Part shown: positions 45,514-57,028 of the stretch, piece by piece
How positions within the stretch are numbered: position 1 is the first letter of the stretch
Layout: the number at the start of each line of letters is the position of its first letter
From: Lycium barbarum
Lineage: Eukaryota > Streptophyta > Magnoliopsida > Solanales > Solanaceae
Length of the DNA stretch: 64,000 nt
Assembly: GCF_019175385.1 (NCBI RefSeq)
Contig: NC_083344.1
Location: forward strand, 4,812,965-4,876,964
Direction of reading: 5' to 3'
The notes under the pieces: generated by a model
What the model was told of the DNA's origin: nothing
The model's database searches: none
What the model saw: only the letters and a program-made list of their open reading frames with translations
Made by a program: the position numbers and the translations under genes

Positions 45514-47345
45514 TATTATCCTTGAATGTCTTGTTTCCAGTCCATCAAAGAGACAGGTGGAAAAAGGGCTAAACAGAGTTTCTCCTCTTACGTGACCACT
45601 TCGAGTTGTAACTTTCAATAATTCTCAGCAATGAGTAGATTCGATGCATTACAAATAGAATTTATAAAAGAGATGGTATCAAGCGTATATCTACATAATA
45701 TGAATTTAAATTACCATAACCTGTATTTAGTTCTGTGCCTAAACAAAGGGGAAATAGCTTAAGAATATGGGATCCAATCCTAGAGAGTTTTACTGATGAT
45801 AACAATGACAGTTCCAACTAGGCGTAGCTGATTGGCTTTCTGAGATGGAAATCAGTGAAGAGTCTATATTGATTATGGATTCTTCCTTGTCTTCAATTAT
45901 GTATAATCTCTGCATTATTGTAGCTCTTCACTCTGTTCATATCTGATTAAATGCATAATCCAGTTCTATTTCTGACATAGTTTGTTAATTTGCATTTTTC
46001 CCTTCCAAGTCAATTTAGTAAACTGTGTACAAGGAAAACAGGGAGTATAACCATAGCGGTAAGCTAAGTTACTCGGACTCTCCTAAAATGTCGTCGGGTG
46101 CGTGTCGGATCCTTCAAAAGTAGTGCATTTTTGGAGGATCCTACACGGGTGCGGCAATACTTTCGAAGAGTCCGAGTAACTTAGGCCGTAAGTACCTAGT
46201 GGTGCGGCACATTGATTCATCTGTCGAAAGTGAAAGGAGTGCAGAATTGGATATAACAGAAAAGTTAATGAAATCATGTCTTGCTGAAATTAATTGTTGC
46301 ATGCAAGTATTTTTGGCATGAATTACCAATAAGGTTACCTATATAGACCGTGTAAATAACTACAGATAACTATCCATACTAAACGAGATTGGTAACCTAA
46401 AAAACAAAGCAAATATTCTATTACAACAGATTGAAATGCAATGCTGGTGCATAACAAATTTCAAATTGTCGTGTATATAAGTTAAATCCATTATCAATTG
46501 ACAGTCTTTGACCCTTTTTACACTGATTGAATCTCCCTTTTACAGAAGACTCGGGCGTGTCCCTTGAACGACTTGAGTATTGAAAGGAAGGTAGGCGGAT
46601 CTTGTAGTGGTTGAACCTAGTGGATTTGATGCATTATTTTCTCGACCTTATGGTTGGATGTTCAATTGAGATTTAAGGACATGTTTAAACTTTACTTAGA
46701 GGTGAAAATATAGAGGATTGACCAACAGTGAACCCTCTTTAGTTAACATGGACCAAGTATCAGCAAATTTAAAGCAAGATTTTAGTCGCAATCCAAAGAA
46801 AAAGTTCTATCGGAAAGCAGAAAGCAAAGATATATGAGTTGGAAAGAATTGCACGAATTCTATGGAATGGTCTAGGTGCGTGCAAATTGACTCAAACGTC
46901 GTCATTATAAAAATGACGTGATGTGCGCACAAACTGACTCAAACACCAAAGTTATTAGGTAAAAGAAAAATAATTGCACGAATTTGTGGTTATTTATCAG
47001 AAGTTCTTGTCTCCTTTATCTCAGAAGCTTGTACACCCTTGGATGAACAAGCTGGTCTCCTTTCCTGTCCAGCTTTGAGCTTCAAGCATGCATTTGTTAC
47101 TGAAGACACACCAGAAATAAGCAAATCCAATTGTCAACTACTTGGTTAATAAAACACACTTGTCTCTCCAGTTCATCAAAGAGAAAGAGGGTGGACAAAA
47201 GGGTCAAACACATTTTCTCCTCTCATTTCACCACAAATTGTAACTTTAAATAGTTCTCAGCTATGCATAGATTCGAAGCGTTATAACAGCAAATTATGAG
47301 TAAAAGAGATGATAGCAAGAGTATATCACCATAATATGAAAATCA
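45514..47345. repeat. segmental duplication downstream of the FkbM-domain gene
   Basis: Blocks from 44046-45712 recur in the same order at 46205-47345: ATTGATTCATCTGTC (44056 and 46211), AACGAGATTGGT (44650 and 46382), TTGCACGAATTTG (44700 and 46973), CATCAAAGAGA and CACATTTTCTCCTCT-type sequence (45543 and 47171), and AGAGATGRTARCAAG (45669 and 47308). The two hAT MITEs exist only in the first copy, so they arrived after the duplication. No gene is present in either copy. Confidence 0.75.
46064..46184. mobile_element. short hAT-like MITE, 121 bp
   Basis: CTAAGTTACTCGGACTC on the left pairs perfectly with GAGTCCGAGTAACTTAG on the right. The 8-bp flanks GCGGTAAG (46056-46063) and GCCGTAAG (46185-46192) differ at one base. 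Internally GGATCCT palindromes also pair. Confidence 0.82.
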
Positions 47346-47486
47346 AAATACCAAAAACTGTAGAATTTAAGATGTTAATTTAAGTTATGTATTATATTTG
47401 AAATGTGCACTTTTGACTCCTTTAAATCTTTACAAAAATAACGAGTTATATACTATGACATCATTGGACTATCCAAGAATTATATA

Positions 47487-47565
47487 GGGAAAAAGACACT
47501 GCGTGTCCACTCAGCCAAACTAATTCCACATTTGATTGGGCTTAATCCCACCAGGAGTTCGGTCG
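47487..47565. mobile_element. MULE terminus fragment, cut by the Gypsy insertion
   Basis: GGGAAAAAGACACTGCGTGT, CCACTCAGCCAAACTAATTCC, GGGCTTAATCCCACCAGG match the inverted right end of the 29934-30838 MULE. The match stops at GGTCG, exactly where the Gypsy LTR begins, so the Gypsy element landed in this MULE copy. Confidence 0.7.
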
Positions 47566-47703
47566 TGTAATAACCCAATTTTTAAATAAGGGTTTAGTTG
47601 GTAATTTTAGCTAAAAGGAATTTAAAAGAAAAGAAATTCGTAATTAGAATTAAAGAGAAAATAGAAAAAGAAGCAATTTAGTGGGCCAAGCCTAAAAAGG
47701 AAA

Positions 47704-47738
47704 AGGAAAAAAAAAAAGGGGGGGGGGGGGGGGGGGGG
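47704..47738. repeat. poly-A/poly-G tract
   Basis: A purine-only run with an A-rich stretch followed by 21 consecutive G (47718-47738). It could form a G-quadruplex and would be hard to sequence. Confidence 0.9.
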
Positions 47739-48530
47739 ACTTTAAAATTCTGATGGCTAAGCCATCAGACGTGAATCACTAAATTGCTGAAAGAAAAAAA
47801 AAGGGGAAACGTGCCAACAGAAGGAGAAAAAACCAGTGGGACAAAGGAAAAAAAGGGAGAAAAAGAAAGGAAAAGAGAGGATAAAAACAAGAACTTTCAT
47901 CCCAAATCATCAAGGTAATGACTCTAATATTTTATTTAAGTTTATTACATAATTATGGGTGAATCGTTATGGTGAAAACATGGGAATATTTTGAGGAATT
48001 GAGAAAGTTTAGCTCTAGGGTTCTTCGACCAAAATCATTGATTTGAAAAGGCAAATAGCGCCGCATTTTAGACTTCTATATATCGTTGGAATCCTCTCGT
48101 TAAGGCCTTTCCGAAAACATAAGTCTTGTCGGGTTTTGAACATATTGACCAGAGGGCATTTTCATCCTTTAAAATTTGACTTTAACCGTTTAAGCCTCTA
48201 AAAATATAGAAGTGGTTTACCCTAAGGGTTTTGACCATTCAAAATCCGTTTTTGTGTAGTTTGAGGCAATCCGGAGACTCGAGAACGCATTTTTGATTTA
48301 TTGGGCAGTGTGCTTGAATTGTGAATTTGAGGTAAGTGAGACTTTAAGCTTTGGGTACTTGCTTTTCAAAACCGGTTTTAAAAATATGTTTTGTCTGTCT
48401 GGTCCATGTGTTGGGGCGAGTGTGTGCTTGGCAGAATCGGTGGTCCTTAAGGCCAACCGCATATACTTTATTTTCAAATAATCCAAAACTCTCTTTATAA
48501 ATTATTTTGTGATGTGATATAGCTGTGAGT

Positions 48531-48710
48531 CATGATATTGGAGCATTGTGTATGCTTCCCTTAGCATTGTGTATGGTTCTTGATTATATTGGGGCATTGT
48601 GTATGCTTCCCTTAGCATTGTGTATGCTTCTTGATGATATTGGGGCATTGTGTATGCTTCCCATAGCATTGTGTATGCTTCTTGACATTTTTGGCACATT
48701 GTGTATGTTG
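48531..48710. repeat. 51-bp minisatellite in Gypsy LTR
   Basis: About 3.5 units of a roughly 51-bp repeat, each made of two GCATTGTGTATGCTTC-type half units and a GATATTGGG spacer. The plus- and minus-strand frames across it (48525-48734, 48502-48699) are repeat translations. Confidence 0.88.
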
Positions 48711-49187
48711 CCGTGGATTTATAGTGTTGACTAATTCTTTAACTGCCACTTATGACGGTTCGTAGTGTAAATTGTGTTGAGATATATAATAAATTTGATA
48801 AACAGTGGTTTGGACCTTGGTTGCTATTATATAATGATATATTCATGTGCATAATATTTTTGTGCTTGTTGTGTGTTTGTATTTTCTAACACTTGTTCCA
48901 GGGGTATTTGAAGTGGCGGGTCGAGGATCATACTGGGTTATATTTATGTATAACTCACTCCTTACCTGCATGTTCATGCAGATACCGTCGTTGAGAACGA
49001 GGTTGGTAATTGAAGACTTTGTGAGTGGATTCTGTTGCTGAGGTGAGCCACCGCATTATTCGTGGAGGCAGCCATTTCAGCTTTATCTAGTTTATTTCTA
49101 GTTATTTCTTTTATTTTGGGTTTACATGCCCGACACTCAAACTCATGTAACTATGTTAGATGCTCCATGGTCTTAGCATGGGATGTG

Positions 49188-51835
49188 TGTTGCACCCCAT
49201 TTTTACCAAAGGCTAAACAAAGCACAACTTATGGAGCTCTGAAATAGTTAATTATGTACAGAGTCGTCACCTAGCATTTAAGGTATACTAGGGTACCTAT
49301 AAATTATTAATATATGCAGCTTAACATGATCTACGAAAATAAGTGAGATTCTAGGTAAGGGTTCAAATTATTCCGAAGGGAAGGTGTTAGGCATCCTTCA
49401 GAATCCACAAATGTGGTTCCCGGCTGGACCAATTTAACTATACGAGGGATGTGTAAAAAGGCTTTATTATTTACAAAAATTAATAGAATTTAGACTAAAG
49501 AATAATATGAATATTCACATAAATAATCATGCAATACGTATTTTATACATGTGTTATAATAATTATTAAAAAAAAAAGTTATGTGCAACTTAGAAGCTTG
49601 GGTATGTGACAAAGGTATAAAAAATGGGCATGAAATTATTTTGCACTCGAAGTGAGTTAACTAATTTAACTAGCTAAGTATGTACGCCTAATCAATTAAT
49701 TATGAAAGTATATTATAAAGCCTAAATATTGAGGCAAATCACCCTATTTATTCACTTAAGTGTGCTAAGCTATTGAATTAAAACTCTAGCAAAACATGAT
49801 AACTATAGGAATATTAGCTACAAAAATAATAATTGTCTAATATTAATTTATCTAAAACACATAAAATTTAAATCTCCTAAGCAGATCATAAATAAATACC
49901 ACTAACCTACACCCTAAAAAGTAAAGTTTCACTATATTTTATGCTTGCATAACTTAAGAATGTAAAAAAAAATATAAACAAAGAATTTAAGAAGCTATTT
50001 GAACTTCTTTTGAGTGTCATCTTCAAAAAATAACTTCAGATACCTGCATGAGACTTAATAAAAAAATATTAGTAAGAGAATAAATAATTATCGGATGAAT
50101 TAAAAAATAATGAATAAACTTAAAATAAAAATCCGTCTTTGTACATGGAAGGCCTTGGAAATCGACGGAAATTTCTTCATCGGCCAAGGGTTAACATTCT
50201 CCGAATCAGTATCATAAATCTTGTTTTATATAGTAAATATAGCGACTGCTGACCCGTTGTGCCCATCAAATAATCCAAAAACAGATTAAGTGGCAACTCC
50301 ATCACCCAAACCCGCTGGCATTCAGTCTTAACAAGCGTAAATTCTTCACCTTTTTTTTTTTGCTCTGACTAGCTTGGCCATGTAAAAGCTCAGGTCTTTC
50401 AATCTTCTCACTAGCCAATTCACGTTTCAACAACACAGACAATGGGATTGTCTGATGTTCACCCTTGGACAACATAGTTTAGTCCCTTTCCAAATCAGAT
50501 AAAGATTATGTCTTTATTAATATATAAAGCAAAAATGTAACTTCCCGAAATTACTCCTTCATTGGCTGTCAACACACTCAGTCAACGCAAATCCAAAGAT
50601 GACAAGGTGAAAATGAAAATGAGAAAAGCAAAATATATTGAAAGGTCTTGGATTTGGGTCATTGAGAAATGTGAATCCCTAAAGTTTCATTATTATGTGT
50701 ACCCAATACTGTTTTAATTTACCTTGGGTACAAAGAAAAAGAGTTGTCAATGTTAAAGCCTTTAAACGTCATAAAAAATGGAGTTTTTGGGCTTATTTTT
50801 GTTCCTTTTTTTACTCTCTGCTTTGTTTTCTTTTTCTGAGTTCTGAAAAAAAAAATACTCTATTAGATAAAGAAGGAAGAAGATGAAGGAAAAAATGTGT
50901 TTTTTGTTGTATAGATTTGAAGAAAATGGTGGTTTATTTTGGTGGCTGGTTGCGTGTGGGTTGTGTTGGTGGAGTTCACCGGATCTCGGAGCTCCGGCGT
51001 GGATGGGCTGGTGGTTGCGTTGGCTAGAGAAGAAAAGGGAGTGGGGCAGCGGCGTTGTGGTGGTTGTCCGGTGGTTCTCGACTGCTCCAGCGTCGGTTAG
51101 TGGGGGTAGTGGCGGCGTTAATGGGGAGAGGGAGATCAAGTGGGGCTGTGCGGTGATGGTGGTAGTTTGGTAAAGGTGGGCGGAGCGTCGCCGGAGCTCG
51201 TGGAGGCGGCGGCGGCTGTTGGGAGTGGGGAGAGGGAGAAAAATGTTTAGGGTTTTCAGAAGAGAGGAAAAAAAATCTGAGTGTTCAAATGTTGTGTGTG
51301 TGTCCAATAATTAAATTAACCCCACCATTTTCTTATAATGCAAAATGGTCCCTGTTTTGTCCAAAGAATAGAAGATTGCACCCTTTTGTCTCCTCAATGC
51401 TTATCTTAATCCCTTTTTAAAAAAAATGATGAAATCTTGACTTGATCCGATTTTACTCTGCGTTAAAAAAAATAATTACTCCGATTTTCTCTGCACTGTC
51501 AGACTGTACTAAAATATAGTTAACTAATGCATGTATAAATAATAACGCAAGTATAAAATATAAACATTAATGTCTATGATATGAAAATGTATTGCTATAA
51601 AATTAAGAAACAATTATTAATTGCACAAAAATGGTAGTATTACGCTGTACATGTGCAAAATAATGATTCTTGAAAAATGACAATAAATTGAGAAAATTCC
51701 TAAAATAAGGATAATCATCAATAAATTGTTGAAAAAATGTAAAAATGTGTAAAAATGTATTTCGTGCTCTTTAACGAATCAGGGCCCCCCAAAACGTTAA
51801 TTTTAAGCACATCGAGCCAAAATTAGGTGTCAACA
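49188..51835. mobile_element. solo LTR in the Gypsy 5' LTR, 2.65 kb
   Basis: Starts TGTTGCACCCCATTTTT and ends TTAGGTGTCAACA, with a perfect target-site duplication ATGTG (49183-49187, 51836-51840). The text near 49368 (TCCGAAGGGAAGGTGTTAGG) resembles Tat/Ogre-type LTRs; I hold this only weakly. Two overlapping open frames at 50762-51307 (minus) and 50883-51173 (plus) lie in a GC-rich TGGTGG region and show no domain. Confidence 0.88.
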
Positions 51836-52066
51836 ATGTGGGCTAGAGATTCTTTTTATCTTAGCGTTGGTTGGTTTTCATAAATCGATTATGGATTTGG
51901 TTGGCGACTATTTCGCATTTTTATCATCAATAACGTTGTTGGACCTGCACTTATTTTCTTTTAGTGCTTTTGTAAATGATTAAGAGTATGATATATGGTT
52001 CGCTTGGCGGGTGGTGTTTGCTGGGTGCCAATCACGTCTAGCGGGTATTTTGGGACGTGACAAAGT

Positions 52067-52079
52067 TGGTATCAGAGCC
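52067..52079 (+). promoter_or_regulatory. Gypsy primer binding site
   Basis: TGGTATCAGAGCC, four bases after the 5' LTR, complementary to initiator tRNA-Met. Confidence 0.88.
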
Positions 52080-52254
52080 TAGGCTTTAAGTCCCGGGTCA
52101 TGGAGCAGTGTTTAGTAGAATCTTGTTCATGGGTATGTAGACGCCCATACTTATGACCTTGAGGCTACTAGACATCTAGGAAGTTTTCCCTTCTTTCATT
52201 CCTTGTTCGTGCGTGAGTTGAATCAAGTTTAACCTTGTAATATTTATTTCGCAG

Positions 52255-55200
52255 ATGGCTAAGAAATGCGCATCTTCATCTGCTAAACGTGATGCTGGAC
52301 AGAGTGCTACCCGTGGAGGCAGACAAACTAGTGCTCATAAGACTAGAGCTCAAACTAGGACTCATGCCACTCCTCAACCTGAAGTTGTGAATGGGGGTCA
52401 GCCCCGAGTTGCGTCAGAGCAAGTGCAGGAACAAGTGGTTCAAAACATTCCACCGGCACCAGCTGCTGCCCCTACTATTACTATGCCCGCAGATGTGGTG
52501 TCCAGATTATTGAATGTGTTGGAGGCATTGGCGCCTAATCATGATGGAATTCCAGGCCCTCAGGCTACTTCACAAGCACAAGCTCAAGTTCAGTTGAATG
52601 TTGCAGCTAATCAGACACCTCAGTTGGCCCCTCAACAGGTTGTCCAGTCTGCAGGGCAATCTAAGGAGTTTAAGAATTTCATGGATCTTAAGCCACCACA
52701 GTTTGATGCTTCACCAACTTCTATTGAACCTCAGAAGTTCATTGATTGTTGTGAAAAGATATTGACTACGTTGGGGCTGAAGGAGACTCGTGGTGTGGAA
52801 TTTGCCACTTTCTTATTCTCAGGCTCTGCAGAGTCTTGGTGGATTTCGATTCAAAGAGCTAGACCAGCAGGGTTACCACCTATTACTTGGTCAGAATTTT
52901 TATCACTGTTTAAGGATAGGTTTATTCCATTAAGCAAGCAAGATGACATGAGACGTCGGTTCAATAATCTGCGGCAGGGAACTATGACCGTTACAGAATA
53001 TGAGGCCAAGTTTACAGATTTATCCAGGTATGTACCTTATTTGGTAGAGGATCCGAGAAAGAAGGTGAGACGATTTGTGGATGGGCTTGAGCATCGCTAT
53101 CGTGGTCCTGTGGTACGAGATGTGCGATATGGTACCTATTCAGATGTAGTTGACACTGCTCTCCGTTACGAGTCCTATCTAGAGATGGACAAAGTTGAGC
53201 GTGAAAACAAAAAGCCACGTAACACAGGTGGGTTTAGTGGTGCTCCATCTGGGGGCAAGAGTGGTTTTTATCGTGGGCAGTCCAGATCTACTCAGTCAAA
53301 ATCAGTGGTGCAGTCTTCTAGTGGTTATTCCGCTAGACAGGGCCAGCAGCAGATACAGAGGAAGGGTAATAGCTCATATCAGTCAGGTTATCATCCGAGG
53401 TGTTCTAACTGTGGTAGAAATCACAGTGGTCGTTGCTTTGGGGCAGATAGGGCTTGTTTCACTTGTGGTGAAAAGGGGCATATTGCTAAATACTGTCCTA
53501 AAGGAAGTTCTGGTGCTAGTCGAGCTACTACACAGCCACAGGGAACTACTATAGCTACACAGGGTCAGATTTAGCCAGCTAGGACCGCTCCACATGGTGC
53601 TCGTGGACAGGGTCGACAGGGTGCACAGGTTGCTCAGGGAGGAGGTGGACCGTCGATATTCTTTGCTATGACCAGACAGGATGTCGAGGCATCTAATGCA
53701 GTAGTCACAGGTATTATTACTATTGGTTCTCATGGTGCATACACTCTTATTGATCCCGGTTCTACGTATTCGTATGTATCTCCTTCTTTTGCTATATTCT
53801 TAAAACAGGGAGTTGAGTCTATTAATGTGCCTTATGTGGTAGAAAACCCAGTAGGGGGGAGTATATTAGTGGATAGAGTCTATATAGATTATGTGATATT
53901 TGTTCAGGGCAGGGACACCGTAGTTGATCTATGTGTGTTACCGATGTCCGCTTTCGATGTGATTATGGGCATGGATTGGTTGGCATCATATTATGCATCG
54001 GTTGATTGCTATGCTAAGCTTATACGTTTTAATTTTCCTGGAAAAACTTTAGTGTGGAAAGGCATGACTCCTGTGATTCAAGGAAAAATAATATCTTATG
54101 TAAAGGCACGCCGAATGATTAATCATGGGTGTTTGGGTTTTGTTGCCACCATTCATGATACTCGAGCGGAGAATATTACTATTGATAGTGTTCCTGTTGT
54201 TTGCGAATTTGCGAATGTTTTTCCTGAAGATTTACCCGGCCTACCCCCGATGAGAGAAATCGAGTTCAGCATTGATTTAGTTCCAAGGACTCAACCTATC
54301 TCTATTCCTCCATATCATATGGCTCCAGCTGAGTTGAGAGAACTGAAGGCTCAACTCCAAGAACTACTTGATAAGGGGTTCATTAGGCCTAGTGGATCAC
54401 CTTGGGGTGCACCTGTGTTATTTGTGAAGAAGAAAGATGGCACGATGAGAATGTGCATTGACTACAGGCAACTGAACAAGGCGACTATCAAGAATAAGTA
54501 TTCATTGCCTCGTATTGATGATTTGTTTGATCAACTGCAGGGTGCTACTCATTTTTCCAAAATCGACTTGAGATCAGATTATCATCAGCTGAGAATCAAG
54601 ACTGAGGACATCTCCAAGACAGCTTTTCGGACAAGATATGGGCACTTTGAATTTTTGGTGATGTCATTCGGGCTGACTAATGCCCCCGCAGCATTTATGG
54701 ACCTCACGAACAGGGTATTCAAGCCATACTTAGACCATTTTGTGATTGTGTTCATTGATGATATTTTGGTCTACTCTCGAAGTGAGGCTGAGCGTGGACA
54801 ACACTTGAGAATTGTGCTACAAACACTTAAGGAACGAAAGCTTTATGCCAAGTTCTCAAAATGTGAGTTCTGGTTGAGCACAATTTCCGTTTTAGGACAC
54901 GTGGTGTCCCGAGATAGGATTCAAGTTGATCCAAAGAAAATTGAAGCAGTTCGAGATTGGCCTCAACCCACTACTCCCACAGAGATACACAGCTTCATGG
55001 GACTAGCTGGATATTACAGAAGGTTTGTGGAGGGTTTCTCGAAGATAGTTGCTCCATTGATACGTTTAACTCAGAAAGGTGTGGTATTCCAATGGTCAGA
55101 TGAATGTTCAGAAAGCTTTCAGAAATTAAAGACTGCATTGACTACGGCTCCGATTTTGACCTTACCTACTGATGAGGGTAGTTTCACCATTTATTGTGAT

Positions 55201-57028
55201 GCATCTCGAGTCAGGTTGGGTTGTGTCTTGATGCAGAATGGTAAAGTGGTAGCTTATGCGTCTCGACAGGTAAAGAAACATAAGAAGAATTATCCAACTC
55301 ATGGCTTAGAATTGGTCGCGGTTGTATTTGCACCCAAGATCTAGCGTCACTATCTTTATGGTGAGCCGTGTGAAATCTATACTGATCACAAGAGTTTGCA
55401 ATACATATTCAAGCAAAGAGATCTGAATTTGAGACAGCGACGGTGGTTAGAGTTACTCAAAGATTATGATCTTACTATTTTGTATCATCCTGGTAAGGTG
55501 AATGTGGTGGCAGACGCCTTGAGTAGAAAGTCTATAAGCACCTTGGCCCGATTTACTGCTGAAGAACGACCTATGGCTAAGGATATTCAGGCATTAGCCA
55601 ACCGCAGAGTTCGGATTGATCATACAGTACAGGGCAGGTTACTTGCAGTTATGGTGGCACAATCGTCCTTAGTGGGGCAGGTCAAGACTTGCCAATATGA
55701 AGATCCCCGTCTTGCTAGACTGCGAGATCGAGTGCAAAATGGGGGCGTTAAGTCATTCTCTATTGATGGCGAAGGCGTGTTACGTTGTCATGGTAGACTG
55801 TGTATTCCTATGGTGGGTAATGTGAAGCAACTAATTCTTAAAGAGGCTCATAGCTCGCGATACTCCATCCACCCAGGTGCTACGAAGATGTACCAAGACT
55901 TGCATGGATTAGATTGGCGGAAAGGTATGAAGGCTAATATTTTGAAACACGTGACAAGTTTCTTAAATTGTCAGCAGGTCAAATATGAACATCAAAAACC
56001 CGGCAGAGTAATGCAAAACTTGATTATCCCAGAGGGGAAGCGGGAAAGGATTACGATGGATTTTGTAGTTGGTTTGCCGAATACTTTCAAGAAACATGAC
56101 TCAGTCTGGGTGATTGTGGATAGACTCACCAAATTCGCGCATTTTATACCAGTTCGGGTTACTCATACCGCAGAGCAGTTAGCAAATATTTACCTCCATG
56201 AGATAGTACGACTTCATGGTGTGCCTATTTCTATAATATCTTATCGAGTTGCACAATTTACTGCTGAGTTTTGAAAGTCTTTTTAGAAGTCGTTGGGTTC
56301 ACAGGTCGAGTTGAGTACAGCTTTTCATCCACAAACTAATGGACTGTCTGAGCGAGTTATTCAGATTTTAGAGGACAGGCTTAGAGCTTGCGCGATTGAT
56401 TTTGGTGGTCATTGGGACGATCAGTTGCCTTTGGCAGAGTTTTCTTATAATAATAGCTACCAATCGAGTATACAGATGGCGCCGTTTCAGGCTCTATATG
56501 GTCGCATGTGTCGTTCACCAGTTGGATGGTTCGAACCGGGCGAAGCATAACTATTAGGTCCAGACCTGGTTCAGCAAGTATTGGAAAAAGTTGCATTGAT
56601 ACGAGAACGGCTTCAGACAGCACAAAGAAGACAAAAGTCCTATGCAGATAAGAAAGTACGTGATATGGATTTCATGAAGGGGGAAAAAGTCTTTCTAAAA
56701 GTATCCCCTATGAAAGGAGTTATGAGATTCGGTCGGAAAGGTAAGTTAAGTCCTAGGTACATTGATCCTTATGAAATTTTGGATCGAATTGGGTTGGTGG
56801 CATATAGACTTGCTTTACCTCCGAGATTGTCTGCTGTTCATCCTGTATTTCATGTGTCTATGCTAAGACGATATGTTGGTGATGATAGCCATAAGATTCA
56901 ACCAGAGGATGTGGAGCTCGATGAAAATTTGACTTATGAGGAGGGTCCGATATCTATTCTTGATAGGCAAGTGCGACAATTGAGGTCGAAGAAGGTAGCT
57001 TCAGTCAAAGTATTGTGGCGTAATCATC
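52255..57028 (+). pseudogene. Ty3/Gypsy chromovirus (Tekay/Del-like) gag-pol, five in-frame stops
   Basis: One frame runs through the whole polyprotein from ATG 52255 with no frameshift. Gag: WWISIQRARPAGLPPITWSE region, then a CCHC knuckle CFTCGEKGHIAKYC (about 53455-53500). Protease: [34 protein letters not shown] and FIDDILVYS (54751-54777). RNase [17 protein letters not shown]. Integrase: the His-Cys zone at about 55850-55990 has Phe where the first Cys of CxxC is expected (SFLNCQQVK); the catalytic SDRG-type motif reads SYRV, so the second catalytic Asp is lost. The C-terminus (LSPRYIDPYEIL, HPVFHVSMLRRY, VKVLWRNH) leads into a chromodomain that is cut by the insertion at 57029. Stops lie at 53572, 55342, 56272, 56284 and 56548. 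Confidence 0.92.

Larger units (their letters stand above)
47566..52062 (+). repeat. Gypsy 5' LTR, split by a solo LTR
   Basis: Starts TGTAATAACCCAATTTT and ends TATTTTGGGACGTGACA, just before a PBS. Without the inserted 2648-bp LTR and its 5-bp duplication it is about 1.84 kb. It contains a 14-A/21-G tract and a minisatellite. The left target site would be GGTCG (47561-47565); its right copy is outside the window, so I infer the 5' border from the TG start and the end of the MULE fragment. Confidence 0.8.

Noticed and set aside
45270..45618. Gly/Arg-rich minus-strand frames
   Set aside because: They cover the GC-rich arm of a hAT MITE with perfect ends and target site.
48531..48710. Regularly spaced repeats considered as a CRISPR-like array
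   Set aside because: Plant nuclear context, no distinct spacers, and direct head-to-tail minisatellite structure.
48525..48734. GALCMLPLALCMLL-like repeated peptide
   Set aside because: Translation of a minisatellite in the Gypsy LTR.
50762..51307. 181-codon minus-strand open frame, Pro/Thr/Ser-rich, opposite a 96-codon plus-strand frame
   Set aside because: Both lie in the GC-rich part of the 49188-51835 solo LTR, overlap each other and have no domain. They are composition-driven.
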